This document shows, one piece after another, positions 35,669 through 43,944 of a DNA stretch of 64,000 bases. The position numbers were made by a program, and so were the translations under genes. The notes under the pieces were generated by a model. That model did not search any database and was not told the DNA's origin. It worked only from the letters and a program-made list of their open reading frames with translations. This stretch comes from Ruminococcus sp. (GTDB taxonomy: Bacteria > Bacillota_A > Clostridia > Oscillospirales > Ruminococcaceae). Location of the stretch: NCBI RefSeq assembly GCF_016283395.1, contig NZ_JAEEMU010000043.1:47218-111217 (forward strand), in the 5' to 3' direction. Position 1 is the first letter of the stretch. Every line of letters begins with the position of its first letter.

Positions 35669-36181
35669 CTACTTACTACTCACTCTGCTGCGTTTGCGCA
35701 GGATCAATGCTATTATCCCCATAACTATGAGCGATATCAGCATACCTGTGGTAACTCCGCCTGTATCTATCATCATATCGCGGAATTCGCAGGAACGTCC
35801 CTTTACGAATTTCTGGTGGAACTCATCGGAAGCTGCATAGGTGAAACCGAATAATATAACTCCGAGGCTCTTCAGTGTGAAGAGCTTTCTTTTGCCAACT
35901 GCAAAGGAAGCGCAGAACCCGAGGAGGGTATATATTGAAAAATGAGCAGTCTTTCTTATCATGAACGAAGTCTTGTCCCACATTTCCTTCTGTATCTCAG
36001 GAGACTGACTGTCGTAGTCGCTGTAAAAGATCCTTACAGCATACTTTGTGAACCTGCTGCTGGTTTTTGATGACTCATCTGCGTCCTGTGCCGAGAATAT
36101 GAATATCAATATCATTACCGCTAAGGTAAGGACAATGAATACGCGCTGAGAGGTATTCAGTTGTTTGAGCTTTTTGATCAT
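35669..36181 (-). CDS. VanZ-like membrane protein
   Basis: The 170-residue protein has four membrane segments and the VanZ pattern: FIFSAQDADESSKTSS after segment 1, RKTAHFSIYTLLGF, and AASDEFHQKFVKGRSCEFRDM near the third quarter. The longer loop with DSQSPEIQKEMWD is typical of the clostridial type. I chose ATG at 36181 (MIKKLKQLN), with AAAGGA upstream; an in-frame ATG at 36199 would overlap that site. It is a minus-strand single gene between the ROK regulator and a membrane protein gene. Confidence 0.9.
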   Translation of the reverse strand: MIKKLKQLNTSQRVFIVLTLAVMILIFIFSAQDADESSKTSSRFTKYAVRIFYSDYDSQSPEIQKEMWDKTSFMIRKTAHFSIYTLLGFCASFAVGKRKLFTLKSLGVILFGFTYAASDEFHQKFVKGRSCEFRDMMIDTGGVTTGMLISLIVMGIIALILRKRSRVSSK

Positions 36182-36213
36182 TTCATTTTTTCCTTTCAAT
36201 TCTTGCTATATAT

Positions 36214-36242
36214 ATTATACAATTATTGCGGACTTTTGTAAA
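36214..36242 (-). promoter_or_regulatory. Promoter of the minus-strand VanZ-like gene
   Basis: TTTACA (36237-36242) and TATAAT (36214-36219) are 17 bp apart on the minus strand. Confidence 0.65.
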
Positions 36243-36276
36243 GGAGAAGTTTTTCAGAAAAAATTTAAAAAACATC

Positions 36277-36305
36277 TTGTATCCTGAGAATAAAAATGGT
36301 ATAAT
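36277..36305 (+). promoter_or_regulatory. Promoter of the membrane protein at 36370
   Basis: TTGTAT and TATAAT are 17 bp apart, divergent from the VanZ-like promoter. Confidence 0.65.
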
Positions 36306-36369
36306 ATACTGTGTGTGACTTTTAGCCGCATAGCTTTTACATATAGATAATGATTATTCGGAGGCAATA

Positions 36370-37698
36370 ATGAAAAAAATATTTGCAAATGTCTGGACTA
36401 AAAGAGTCGTAGCCATAGTCAGTGTTATATATACATATTTTGTATGTAAGCTTTGCTATTACTCAATATTTTACGATATCCACGTACAGCAGCGCACTTC
36501 ACTGTGCCTGTCAATAACAGGTGTCTCGCTTGCAGCACTTATAATAATGCTCTATACGCGACATCAGATACTTACACGAATATCAAGCTTTATAATTCTT
36601 CCGGCGATGCTGCCTGTAGTGTTGCTGTATTTCGGCGAATGGGGGCTTATAATCCCAATTATCGTCGTGGGAATAGTGATACTGCTGCTTTCGGGCGCAG
36701 GAGAAGGCGTTAAGACTGCTCTTGCTACCATTATACTTCTTATGTACATTTTCGGCGCACTGGGATACTTCCTCTTTACTTCGTTCTTTGTATCTCCTGC
36801 CAAGGAGACAGAGGTGGGCAGCGGCGTTTCACCGTCAGGCGACTACAGATACAGGATAGTTAACAGCGTTGATACTTCAAACGGAAGCACAGCTATCTAC
36901 GTAGAGCCTAATACTGCCGATGTGAAGTATGCTTTCGCTACATTCACACTTAAAAATATGGAGCGCGTTGTGTTCCTCGACAGACCGTCTGATGACGAGA
37001 TACAGGTAAGCTGGTCAACAGAGAACCGCCAGCAGATAACAGAGCACCTAAATTCTATTTCGGACAAGATAGAGGTAACTGTTACGGATGCCGAGCTTGA
37101 ACAGCTTGGATATACTTACGATAACAAGCTCCAGCTCACAAATCTTTCAGCAAGCCGTAAGTTCGCTATAGGTCTTACAGCTTCTGATGTAAACCCTGTT
37201 TTAATGGATACTCTTACCGATGAACAGCTTGATTTCTACGGAATCGGAAGAGAAGCCGACGGAAGATACTACATCAAGGAGCCTTCTGCCGAGCTGCTTG
37301 AAGAGATAGACGGCGAGCACGGCAAGAGAGTTTACTTCAATGAACTCAGTGACGGCGGTCTCAGACAGTTCAACCGTGAGCAGGTAGATGCCGCTACAGG
37401 TATCACTCTTTTCAACGTAAAGAAGAGCCATACTGTAATGCTCAATACTCTTACTGATGAACAGCTTGAATCTCTCGGAGTATCGCAGAGCGGTGATGTT
37501 ATGTCCATAACTGTTTACCGTGATGTGAAGAAGAACGAAGATGAAGAACAGACAGAAGAGACTGAAAATACAGAAGCTGCTGCTCCCGAGAGGATAACCG
37601 TAGCTGAAAACAAGACAGTTTTCCGCTATTATGTAGCAGAGCTCGAAGACTTCTATGATGTAAATTCAAGACGTATCTCTATAGAGCTTTTCAATTAA
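36370..37698 (+). CDS. Membrane protein with LTDEQL repeats, unknown function
   Basis: The 442-residue protein has five membrane segments in residues 10-145, then a soluble part of about 295 residues, predicted outside the cell. The soluble part starts with SGDYRYRIVNSVDTSNGST and holds three degenerate repeats: DAELEQLGYTY (about 237), LTDEQLDFYGIG (about 283) and LTDEQLESLGVS (about 362). Each is followed by a turn and a beta-like stretch. A Glu-rich stretch near residue 400 follows. The ATG has CGGAGG 5 bases upstream. I do not recognise a family. It is followed by a hairpin and then xylB. Confidence 0.75.
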   Translation: MKKIFANVWTKRVVAIVSVIYTYFVCKLCYYSIFYDIHVQQRTSLCLSITGVSLAALIIMLYTRHQILTRISSFIILPAMLPVVLLYFGEWGLIIPIIVVGIVILLLSGAGEGVKTALATIILLMYIFGALGYFLFTSFFVSPAKETEVGSGVSPSGDYRYRIVNSVDTSNGSTAIYVEPNTADVKYAFATFTLKNMERVVFLDRPSDDEIQVSWSTENRQQITEHLNSISDKIEVTVTDAELEQLGYTYDNKLQLTNLSASRKFAIGLTASDVNPVLMDTLTDEQLDFYGIGREADGRYYIKEPSAELLEEIDGEHGKRVYFNELSDGGLRQFNREQVDAATGITLFNVKKSHTVMLNTLTDEQLESLGVSQSGDVMSITVYRDVKKNEDEEQTEETENTEAAAPERITVAENKTVFRYYVAELEDFYDVNSRRISIELFN

Positions 37699-37708
37699 TA
37701 AGAAATCA

Positions 37709-37751
37709 AAGGCGTTGCGGGCAAATATGTGAAAAATACCTGCAACGCCTT
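37709..37751 (+). terminator. Probable terminator hairpin
   Basis: AAGGCGTTGC and its complement (37742-37751) enclose a 23-base loop. The T-run after it is weak, so termination may be partial. Confidence 0.5.
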
Positions 37752-37819
37752 ACGTTTAAAGTATATTTGCGTAAGTCCGCAAAAGAAGCGCAGAATGTAA
37801 AAAAATGAGCAAAAAAGGT

Positions 37820-37848
37820 CTTGAAAATTTTCCCCGCATAATATATTA
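37820..37848 (+). promoter_or_regulatory. Promoter of xylB
   Basis: TTGAAA and TATTAT are 17 bp apart, 59 bases before the ATG at 37908. Confidence 0.6.
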
Positions 37849-37907
37849 TAATTAATAGAATAATGCAGGGCAGAGTCCCTGAAATATATAAAAGGAGTTG
37901 CAAACAT

Positions 37908-39431
37908 ATGGCATACATAATCGGAGTTGACTGCGGTACAAGCGGTACAAAAACAGTCATTTTTGACGAAAAGGGAAGCGTTATCGCTTCAAAGACAATC
38001 GAATATCCAATGTATCAGCCTAAGAACGGCTATGCTGAACAGGAACCTGCGGACTGGGCAAACGCAATGGTGGATACTATCAAGGCTGTAATGGCTAAGA
38101 GCGGTGTCAAGAAGGAAGACGTCAAGGGCATCGGTATTTCGGGACAGATGCACGGCCTTGTAATGCTTGACAAGGACAATAACGTGCTTCGCCGTTCTAT
38201 TATCTGGTGCGACCAGAGAACAGCTGCCGAGGTAGAAGAAATGAACCGTATCGTCGGCAGAGACAAGCTTGTTGAGATCACAGCAAACCCTGCCCTCACA
38301 GGCTGGACAGCTGCTAAGATTCTCTGGGTTAAGAACAATGAGCCTGAGATATACTCAAAGGTAGCTCATATCCTTCTTCCTAAGGATTACCTCAGATTTA
38401 TCCTTACAGGCGAGTACGCAACAGAAGTATCAGATGCTTCCGGTATGCAGCTTCTTGACGTTCCGAACCGCAAGTGGTCGGACGAGCTTCTCAGTGCATT
38501 CGAGATTGACAAGAGCTGGCTTGGCAAGGTACACGAGAGCTGTGAGGTAACAGGTACTCTCACAAAGAAAATGGCTGAGACACTTGGTCTCTGCGAGGAC
38601 ACTATCGTAGTAGGCGGCGCAGGAGACAATGCTGCTGCTGCTGTTGGTACAGGTGTTGTTGAGGACGGAAAGGCTTTCACAACTATCGGTACTTCGGGTG
38701 TTGTATTTGCACATACTTCAAATATATCTATCGACAAGAAGGGCAGAGTACACACCTGCTGTGCTGCTGTACCTAATACATGGCACGTTATGGGCGTTAC
38801 ACAGGGCGCAGGTCTCTCACTTAAATGGTTCAGAGACAACTTCTGCATGACAGAAAAGGAAACAGCTAAGCTCATGGGCGTTGATGAGTACTATCTCATG
38901 GACAAGCAGGCTGAGACAGTTCCTGTAGGCGCAAACAGACTTCTTTATCTCCCATACCTCATGGGCGAGAGAACTCCTCACCTTGATCCTGATGCAAGAG
39001 GAGTATTCTTCGGACTTTCAGCTATCCACACAAGAAAGGATATGCTCCGTGCTGTAATGGAAGGCGTAACATATTCACTCCGCGACTGCGTTGAGGTATT
39101 CCGCGAGATGAACGTAAACGTAAGTGATATGATGGCTTGCGGCGGCGGCGGATCATCACCGCTTTGGAGAAGTATGCTTGCTGATCTTTATAACTGCAAC
39201 GTTAAGACAGTTGCATCTAAGGAAGGTCCTGCACTGGGTGTTGCTATACTTGCAAGCGTTGGCGCAGGCATCTACAGCAGTGTTCCCGAGGCTTGCGGAG
39301 CTATCATCAAGACCGACAAGGTACAGGCTCCTAAGGCTGAGAACGTTCCAGAGTATGAGAAGTACTATCAGCTTTACAGAGAGATCTATCCTGCTCTCAA
39401 GGCTCAGTACGCTAAGCTTGCAACGCTGTGA
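37908..39431 (+). CDS. xylB: Xylulokinase
   Basis: XylB phosphorylates D-xylulose to xylulose 5-phosphate, which enters the pentose phosphate pathway. The 507-residue FGGY-family kinase starts IIGVDCGTSGTKTVIFDEKG (phosphate-1 loop). It has the substrate-binding GISGQMHGLVMLD, WCDQRTAAEVEE, the ATP-site GTSGVVFAH, and the C-terminal ACGGGGSSPLWRSMLAD. I chose ATG at 37908, with AAAGGAG 11 bases upstream; the frame start at 37863 has none. Its stop overlaps the GTG of the next acetyltransferase gene by 4 bases. xylA is not in the window. Confidence 0.95.
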   Translation: MAYIIGVDCGTSGTKTVIFDEKGSVIASKTIEYPMYQPKNGYAEQEPADWANAMVDTIKAVMAKSGVKKEDVKGIGISGQMHGLVMLDKDNNVLRRSIIWCDQRTAAEVEEMNRIVGRDKLVEITANPALTGWTAAKILWVKNNEPEIYSKVAHILLPKDYLRFILTGEYATEVSDASGMQLLDVPNRKWSDELLSAFEIDKSWLGKVHESCEVTGTLTKKMAETLGLCEDTIVVGGAGDNAAAAVGTGVVEDGKAFTTIGTSGVVFAHTSNISIDKKGRVHTCCAAVPNTWHVMGVTQGAGLSLKWFRDNFCMTEKETAKLMGVDEYYLMDKQAETVPVGANRLLYLPYLMGERTPHLDPDARGVFFGLSAIHTRKDMLRAVMEGVTYSLRDCVEVFREMNVNVSDMMACGGGGSSPLWRSMLADLYNCNVKTVASKEGPALGVAILASVGAGIYSSVPEACGAIIKTDKVQAPKAENVPEYEKYYQLYREIYPALKAQYAKLATL

Positions 39432-39928
39432 TAAATACCGAAAGACTTCTGATACGTCCGTTCAGTATCAGCGATGCGGAAGATGCCTTTGAGTGGCGTT
39501 CCGACCCTGAGGTCAACAGGTTCATGCCTTATCCCTGCGATGACAATGTTGAGGAACTTCGGCAGAGGATAGAGGAATGGATAGCTGACAATGACAAGTA
39601 TGCCATAGTTCTGAAAGGAACTGATAAAGTTATCGGTGATATCAGCCTTGAATGGAGCGAAAAAGACGATGCGTACGAGATAGGCTACAATATCAACCGC
39701 AGCTTCTGGCGCAACGGTTATGCTACTGAAGCTGTCCGCGGACTCCTTGACTGGGCTTATAATGAGCGTGGAATACATGACTTTACGGCTTTTTATGCTA
39801 AGGATAACGGTGCATCGGGCAGAGTCCTTGAAAAATGCGGCTTCGTACAGGAGTATACGGGACAATATTCCCGTGAAAACGGAAAAATAGTATTTGAAGC
39901 ACTTTTTGTAAGGCTACATATTGATTAA
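39428..39928 (+). CDS. GNAT-family N-acetyltransferase
   Basis: The 166-residue protein matches the RimJ/RimL-type branch of GNAT enzymes, which acetylate amino groups using acetyl-CoA. It shows INTERLLIRPFSISDAEDAF, GYNINRSFWRNGYATEAV (acetyl-CoA loop, RNGYAT), and NGASGRVLEKCGFVQE near the C-terminus. The GTG start overlaps the xylB stop (GTGA) and has no clear ribosome site, so translation is probably coupled to xylB. The substrate is unknown. Confidence 0.9.
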   Translation: MINTERLLIRPFSISDAEDAFEWRSDPEVNRFMPYPCDDNVEELRQRIEEWIADNDKYAIVLKGTDKVIGDISLEWSEKDDAYEIGYNINRSFWRNGYATEAVRGLLDWAYNERGIHDFTAFYAKDNGASGRVLEKCGFVQEYTGQYSRENGKIVFEALFVRLHID

Positions 39929-39930
39929 CA

Positions 39931-39955
39931 AAAGGCGGACTTAATGTCCGCCTTT
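39931..39955 (+). terminator. Hairpin after the xylB-GNAT unit
   Basis: AAAGGCGGAC pairs with GTCCGCCTTT across a 5-base loop. No long T-run follows. Confidence 0.6.
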
Positions 39956-39978
39956 GGAAATTGTGAGGAGATGATAAG

Positions 39979-42039
39979 GTGAACGATCTACAACTGAAAA
40001 AAACAGCGGCACGGGCGAGTTCACTGCTCCTTGCAGATGTGGGCGAAAAAGAAGCATACTGCGGATTCATGCGGTTATGTGCCATGCTTTATGCAGAGCG
40101 TGTGGCAGTTGAAAATATCATGGCAGAGCCGGAGGAGCTCCGCAGCGCACTTTTCGGGGAAAAGTGCAGGCAGCTCGCAGATAATTACGGCGGTATTTTC
40201 AGTCTTTACGGCGAGCTGCCCGTTCCGCAGCAGCTTTTGGCTGACTGCGGAACAGCTGCGGAGCTTTTGTCTCTGCCAGCCGAAGTTTTTGAAGATGAAG
40301 CAGTGCTGGGCTGGTGTCACCAGTACTACAACGAGCCTTACAGGAACGAGATAGCTGTGGGACTTAAAAAGAGCAAGCGTCTCAGCACCGAGAGAATAGC
40401 TCCTGCGACGCAGATCTTCACCCCCGACTGGGTGGTGCGGTATATGGCGGATAACACTCTCGGGAGATATCTTGCGGAGCACGGTTATACCGTAAATAGC
40501 GGAGAACTAAGCTTTCCTGCCGAGCTGAAAAAGGCGGAAAAGCTTCCGCTTGAAGAGATAAAGCTCATAGACCCCTGCATGGGCAGCGGCAATGTGCTGC
40601 TGTATGCGTTCGATGTATTTTTTGAACAGTATATCTCGCTTGGATACGATGCAAAAATTGCTGCGAAAAAAACTCTGAAATACAACCTTTTCGGACTTGA
40701 ACTCGATGAACGTGCAAGAGCTGCCGCGGAGACGGCTCTGCGCGTAAAAGCTCATAAATACGGAGCAGACGTACTTCCTCAGGTGTATGACTTTGCAGGT
40801 GTGAGTGAAACGATAGGCTCGCTGCACTGTGAAAAAGACCTCCCGAAAGTCAGTGAAAAGGCAGCAATTATTGGTAAGCTTCTCGGGCAGAAATATGCAG
40901 TAGTTGTCACTAATCCACCGTATCTCGGCAAGCCTGCCATGAACGAGGAATTGTCAGCATACGTCAAGAAAAACTACGGTGATTACGGAGCAGATCTCTT
41001 TTCGACATTTATGGCACGATGCATGGATATGGCTGAAAACAGCGGATATCTGGGCTTTCTGACTCCTGCTACATGGCTGTTTTTGCAATCCTACGAAAAG
41101 CTGAGAAAGCGGATATTTGAAAACTGCTCGCTGCAAACGCTTATCCACTTTGAGTACTCTGCCTTTGAAGCTGCCACTGTGCCCATATGCTCCTTTACCA
41201 TGAAAAATTCGGCTGAAAGCGGCAGAGGAGTGTATCTGAGACTTACAGACTTCAAGGGTGGAATGGAACAGCAGCGCAAAAAAGCTTCGGAAGCATTGAG
41301 GGCAGAGGACTGCGACTACCGATTTGAAGCCGATACATCGGACTTTCTGATGATACCGTCTGCTCCCTGTGCCTACTGGCTGGGACAAGGTTTACTAAAG
41401 GCTTTCAGTGGAGCTCCGCTCGGAAATTCTGTTGATATAAGGGAAGGGCTTATCTCCGGAGATAATGACCGTTTTTTGCGGAGATGGTATGAAGTTGATA
41501 AAAATAGGATAGCCTTTTTGAATAATCAGAATAAGCGTTGGTACCTTCTCAATAAGGGAGGCGAGTACAGAAAATGGTACGGAAACCGTGAATTTGTCGT
41601 AAACTGGGAGAACGACGGCTATGAGATAAAGCATTTCTGCGATGAAAAGGGAAAACTTCGCTCACGTCCGCAGGGGCTCAGTTATAATTTCCGACCGTCA
41701 GTTAGCTGGTCACAGATAACAAGCGGAGCATTTTCAGTGCGGTATTACGATGAAAACTTCATGTTCAACGTTGCAGGTTCAAGTGCATTTCCCGAAAATG
41801 AGCATCAGCTGCTTATGCTTCTCGGTCTGCTCAACAGCAAGGTAGCCGCAGAGCTTGCAAAAGTGCTCAATCCCACCATGAACATGAACCCCGGAGACGC
41901 GGCGAGACTGCCCATGCCCGAAGATGAACTCTATGATGCCGATATTGAGACAATTGTCCGCGAAAACGTGGAAATATGCGCCTCTGACTGGGACAGCTTC
42001 GAGACTTCATATGACTTCAAGCGTCACCCTTTGCTGTGA
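39979..42039 (+). CDS. PglX/Eco57I-like adenine-specific DNA methyltransferase, solitary
   Basis: This is a class I N6-adenine methyltransferase of 686 residues. TQIFTPDWVVRYMADNTLGR (about 144) resembles the region before the catalytic domain of PglX. Motif I is DPCMGSGN at 198-205, the catalytic NPPY at 312-315, and EGLISGDNDRFLRRW near residue 480 is a PglX/TaqI-type signature. PglX proteins of BREX systems have about 1,200 residues, so this one is about half size. No brxA, brxB, brxC, pglZ, brxL or nuclease gene lies nearby. GTG start with GAGGAG 9 bases upstream. It may be an orphan methyltransferase or a small restriction-modification enzyme. Confidence 0.85.
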   Translation: MNDLQLKKTAARASSLLLADVGEKEAYCGFMRLCAMLYAERVAVENIMAEPEELRSALFGEKCRQLADNYGGIFSLYGELPVPQQLLADCGTAAELLSLPAEVFEDEAVLGWCHQYYNEPYRNEIAVGLKKSKRLSTERIAPATQIFTPDWVVRYMADNTLGRYLAEHGYTVNSGELSFPAELKKAEKLPLEEIKLIDPCMGSGNVLLYAFDVFFEQYISLGYDAKIAAKKTLKYNLFGLELDERARAAAETALRVKAHKYGADVLPQVYDFAGVSETIGSLHCEKDLPKVSEKAAIIGKLLGQKYAVVVTNPPYLGKPAMNEELSAYVKKNYGDYGADLFSTFMARCMDMAENSGYLGFLTPATWLFLQSYEKLRKRIFENCSLQTLIHFEYSAFEAATVPICSFTMKNSAESGRGVYLRLTDFKGGMEQQRKKASEALRAEDCDYRFEADTSDFLMIPSAPCAYWLGQGLLKAFSGAPLGNSVDIREGLISGDNDRFLRRWYEVDKNRIAFLNNQNKRWYLLNKGGEYRKWYGNREFVVNWENDGYEIKHFCDEKGKLRSRPQGLSYNFRPSVSWSQITSGAFSVRYYDENFMFNVAGSSAFPENEHQLLMLLGLLNSKVAAELAKVLNPTMNMNPGDAARLPMPEDELYDADIETIVRENVEICASDWDSFETSYDFKRHPLL

Positions 42040-42073
42040 ATGCAGAAAAAGTGTAAATATTTCGCTGTAAAAG

Positions 42074-42102
42074 TTGATTTATACGTTTTTTTGTGTTATA
42101 AT
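42074..42102 (+). promoter_or_regulatory. Promoter of the DtxR-murL-murD2 unit
   Basis: TTGATT and TATAAT are 17 bp apart, 58 bases before the ATG at 42161. Confidence 0.7.
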
Positions 42103-42160
42103 AATATAACCGTATATTGTTGACAGAAGCATAATATTTATATAGATAAGGAGAATACGA

Positions 42161-42541
42161 ATGGCTATTACCGAAGCAGTCGAAAATTACCTTGAAACAA
42201 TACTGATCCTTTCACAGAAGCAGCCTGATGTCCACGCTATTGACATCTGCTCTTACCTTGGCTATTCCCGTCCCACAGTCTCAATTATACTCAAAAAGAT
42301 GAAGGATGAGGGACTTGTTGCCGTTGATGACGACAATCACATCAGACTCACCGACGGCGGAAGGATAGTTGCTGAGCGCATATATGATCGTCATACAGTT
42401 CTTACCGAGTTTTTTACATATCTCGGTGTTAAGCGTGATGTTGCAGCTGAAGATGCCTGCAAGGTCGAGCATGATCTGTCGGACGATACCTTTGCCCTTT
42501 TGAAAGCACATTACAAAAAGCTTGCCGAAGAGCAGAAGTAA
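42161..42541 (+). CDS. DtxR/MntR-family metal-dependent regulator
   Basis: The 126-residue protein has a winged helix (HAIDICSYLGYSRPTVSIIL) and a dimerisation domain ending with EDACKVEHDLSDDTFALL, which holds metal-ligand residues Glu, His and Cys. The C-terminal SH3-like domain of longer DtxR proteins is absent, as in MntR. The ATG follows AAGGAG. The stop is 20 bases before murL in the same direction, so it probably shares the transcript. Why a metal regulator is joined to cell-wall genes is unclear; it may act on its own promoter. Confidence 0.88.
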   Translation: MAITEAVENYLETILILSQKQPDVHAIDICSYLGYSRPTVSIILKKMKDEGLVAVDDDNHIRLTDGGRIVAERIYDRHTVLTEFFTYLGVKRDVAAEDACKVEHDLSDDTFALLKAHYKKLAEEQK

Positions 42542-42561
42542 GCTATTTTCGGAGGAACTTA

Positions 42562-43944
42562 ATGGGTAAATATGAACAATTCAGGGAGGAAGCTCCCGTA
42601 TTTGTATACAAGTCATACAGCATAGAGGAAACTGCCGATACTATAGAAGTCGGTTATGAATTCGAGTTCCCGAACTTAGCTAAGTTCACCCCGGGCTGGA
42701 CTTTCCGCAAGCCTGCGGATATGACGGTAAAGGGCGATCTTACATTCGAGAGGCTGGTCTTTTCGCTTGGTATGGCAGAAGCCGTAAGCTACTGGAAAGC
42801 AGCCTGTTCACCCGTGTGCCGCGTAGAGTGCGGCGAGCTTGACAGTGAGCAGATACAGTGGTGGAAAAAGCTGTGGTTCCTCGGACTTGGCGAGCTTTTC
42901 TTCGTAAACGGCATAAAAGCCGATTTTGAAAGCTTCGTGGAGATAGTCCCCACAGGCAGCTTTGACAGCTCACTGAAAGAGACAAATCGTCAGCCCTCAG
43001 GCTGTCTTGTGCCTGTAGGCGGCGGAAAGGACTCTGCACTGACACTTGAAACTCTTGTTAATGCAGGTATGAAGTGCAGGTGTTACTCCATAAACAAACG
43101 CCGTTCCATTATCGACACCGTTACTACGGCAGGTCTTTCCGAAGATGCACTGATAATCTCACAGCGTCACTTTGACCGCTCGCTTATCGACCTTAACAAC
43201 AAGGGCTATATCAACGGTCATACGCCGTTTTCGTCCATAGTTGCCTTTTCGGCTGAGATAACAGCTTACCTCAACGGACTTAAATATATCGTCCTCTCCA
43301 ACGAGTCAAGTGCAAACGAGAGCACAGTTGTAGGGCAGGACGTAAATCACCAGTATTCCAAGAGCTTTGAATTCGAGCAGGATTTCCACAACTATGAGGA
43401 GAAGTATCTCCGCACGGGACAGTACTATTTCAGCTTCCTGCGTCCTCTTGCGGAATTCCAGATAGCAAAGATGTTCGTATCTCACAGGAAGTATCTGCCG
43501 ATTTTCAGAAGCTGTAATCTCGGAAGCAAGGTATCTCCCGATATATGGTGCGGAGAGTGTCCGAAATGCCTTTTCGTATGCCTGATACTATCGCCGTTCC
43601 TCAGTCTTGGGTCGCTTAATGACATTTTCGGCAGGGATATGCTGAACGACGAGAAGATGAAGGAGTACTTCATCGAGCTTATCGGACAGTCCGAGCACAA
43701 GCCTTTTGAGTGCGTGGGAAGTATCGATGAGGTGAATCTTGCAGTTTCACTGGCAATACGCAAACTTGAAAAGGACGGGGAGAAGCTCCCGATGCTGTTT
43801 GAGGAATACAAGTCACGGGGACTTTATCACCCTGAGACCATTGATATGCTCAATGAGAAGTGCTGCGGCTCATTTAACGAGCAGAACCTGCTGCCCGAGG
43901 AATTCAAAAACATACTGACAAAGGAAATGGAGCGTTTGCTGTGA
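42562..43944 (+). CDS. murL: UDP-MurNAc-L-Ala-L-Glu epimerase (MurL)
   Basis: MurL inverts the terminal L-Glu of UDP-MurNAc-L-Ala-L-Glu to D-Glu in an ATP-dependent reaction, described with MurD2 in Xanthomonas. The 460-residue protein has the PP-loop-type GGGKDSALTLE near 152, which fits ATP use. It also has SNESSANESTVVGQDVNHQY and the cysteine cluster CGECPKCLFVC near 328. Length and neighbour fit the family, and the following gene overlaps by 4 bases and is MurD2-like. The ATG follows CGGAGG. The call relies on remembered family pattern and strong context, not on a profile search. Confidence 0.8.
   Translation: MGKYEQFREEAPVFVYKSYSIEETADTIEVGYEFEFPNLAKFTPGWTFRKPADMTVKGDLTFERLVFSLGMAEAVSYWKAACSPVCRVECGELDSEQIQWWKKLWFLGLGELFFVNGIKADFESFVEIVPTGSFDSSLKETNRQPSGCLVPVGGGKDSALTLETLVNAGMKCRCYSINKRRSIIDTVTTAGLSEDALIISQRHFDRSLIDLNNKGYINGHTPFSSIVAFSAEITAYLNGLKYIVLSNESSANESTVVGQDVNHQYSKSFEFEQDFHNYEEKYLRTGQYYFSFLRPLAEFQIAKMFVSHRKYLPIFRSCNLGSKVSPDIWCGECPKCLFVCLILSPFLSLGSLNDIFGRDMLNDEKMKEYFIELIGQSEHKPFECVGSIDEVNLAVSLAIRKLEKDGEKLPMLFEEYKSRGLYHPETIDMLNEKCCGSFNEQNLLPEEFKNILTKEMERLL

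Noticed and set aside
39979..42039. BREX phage-defence locus
   Set aside because: Only a PglX-like gene is present; no other BREX component is in the window.
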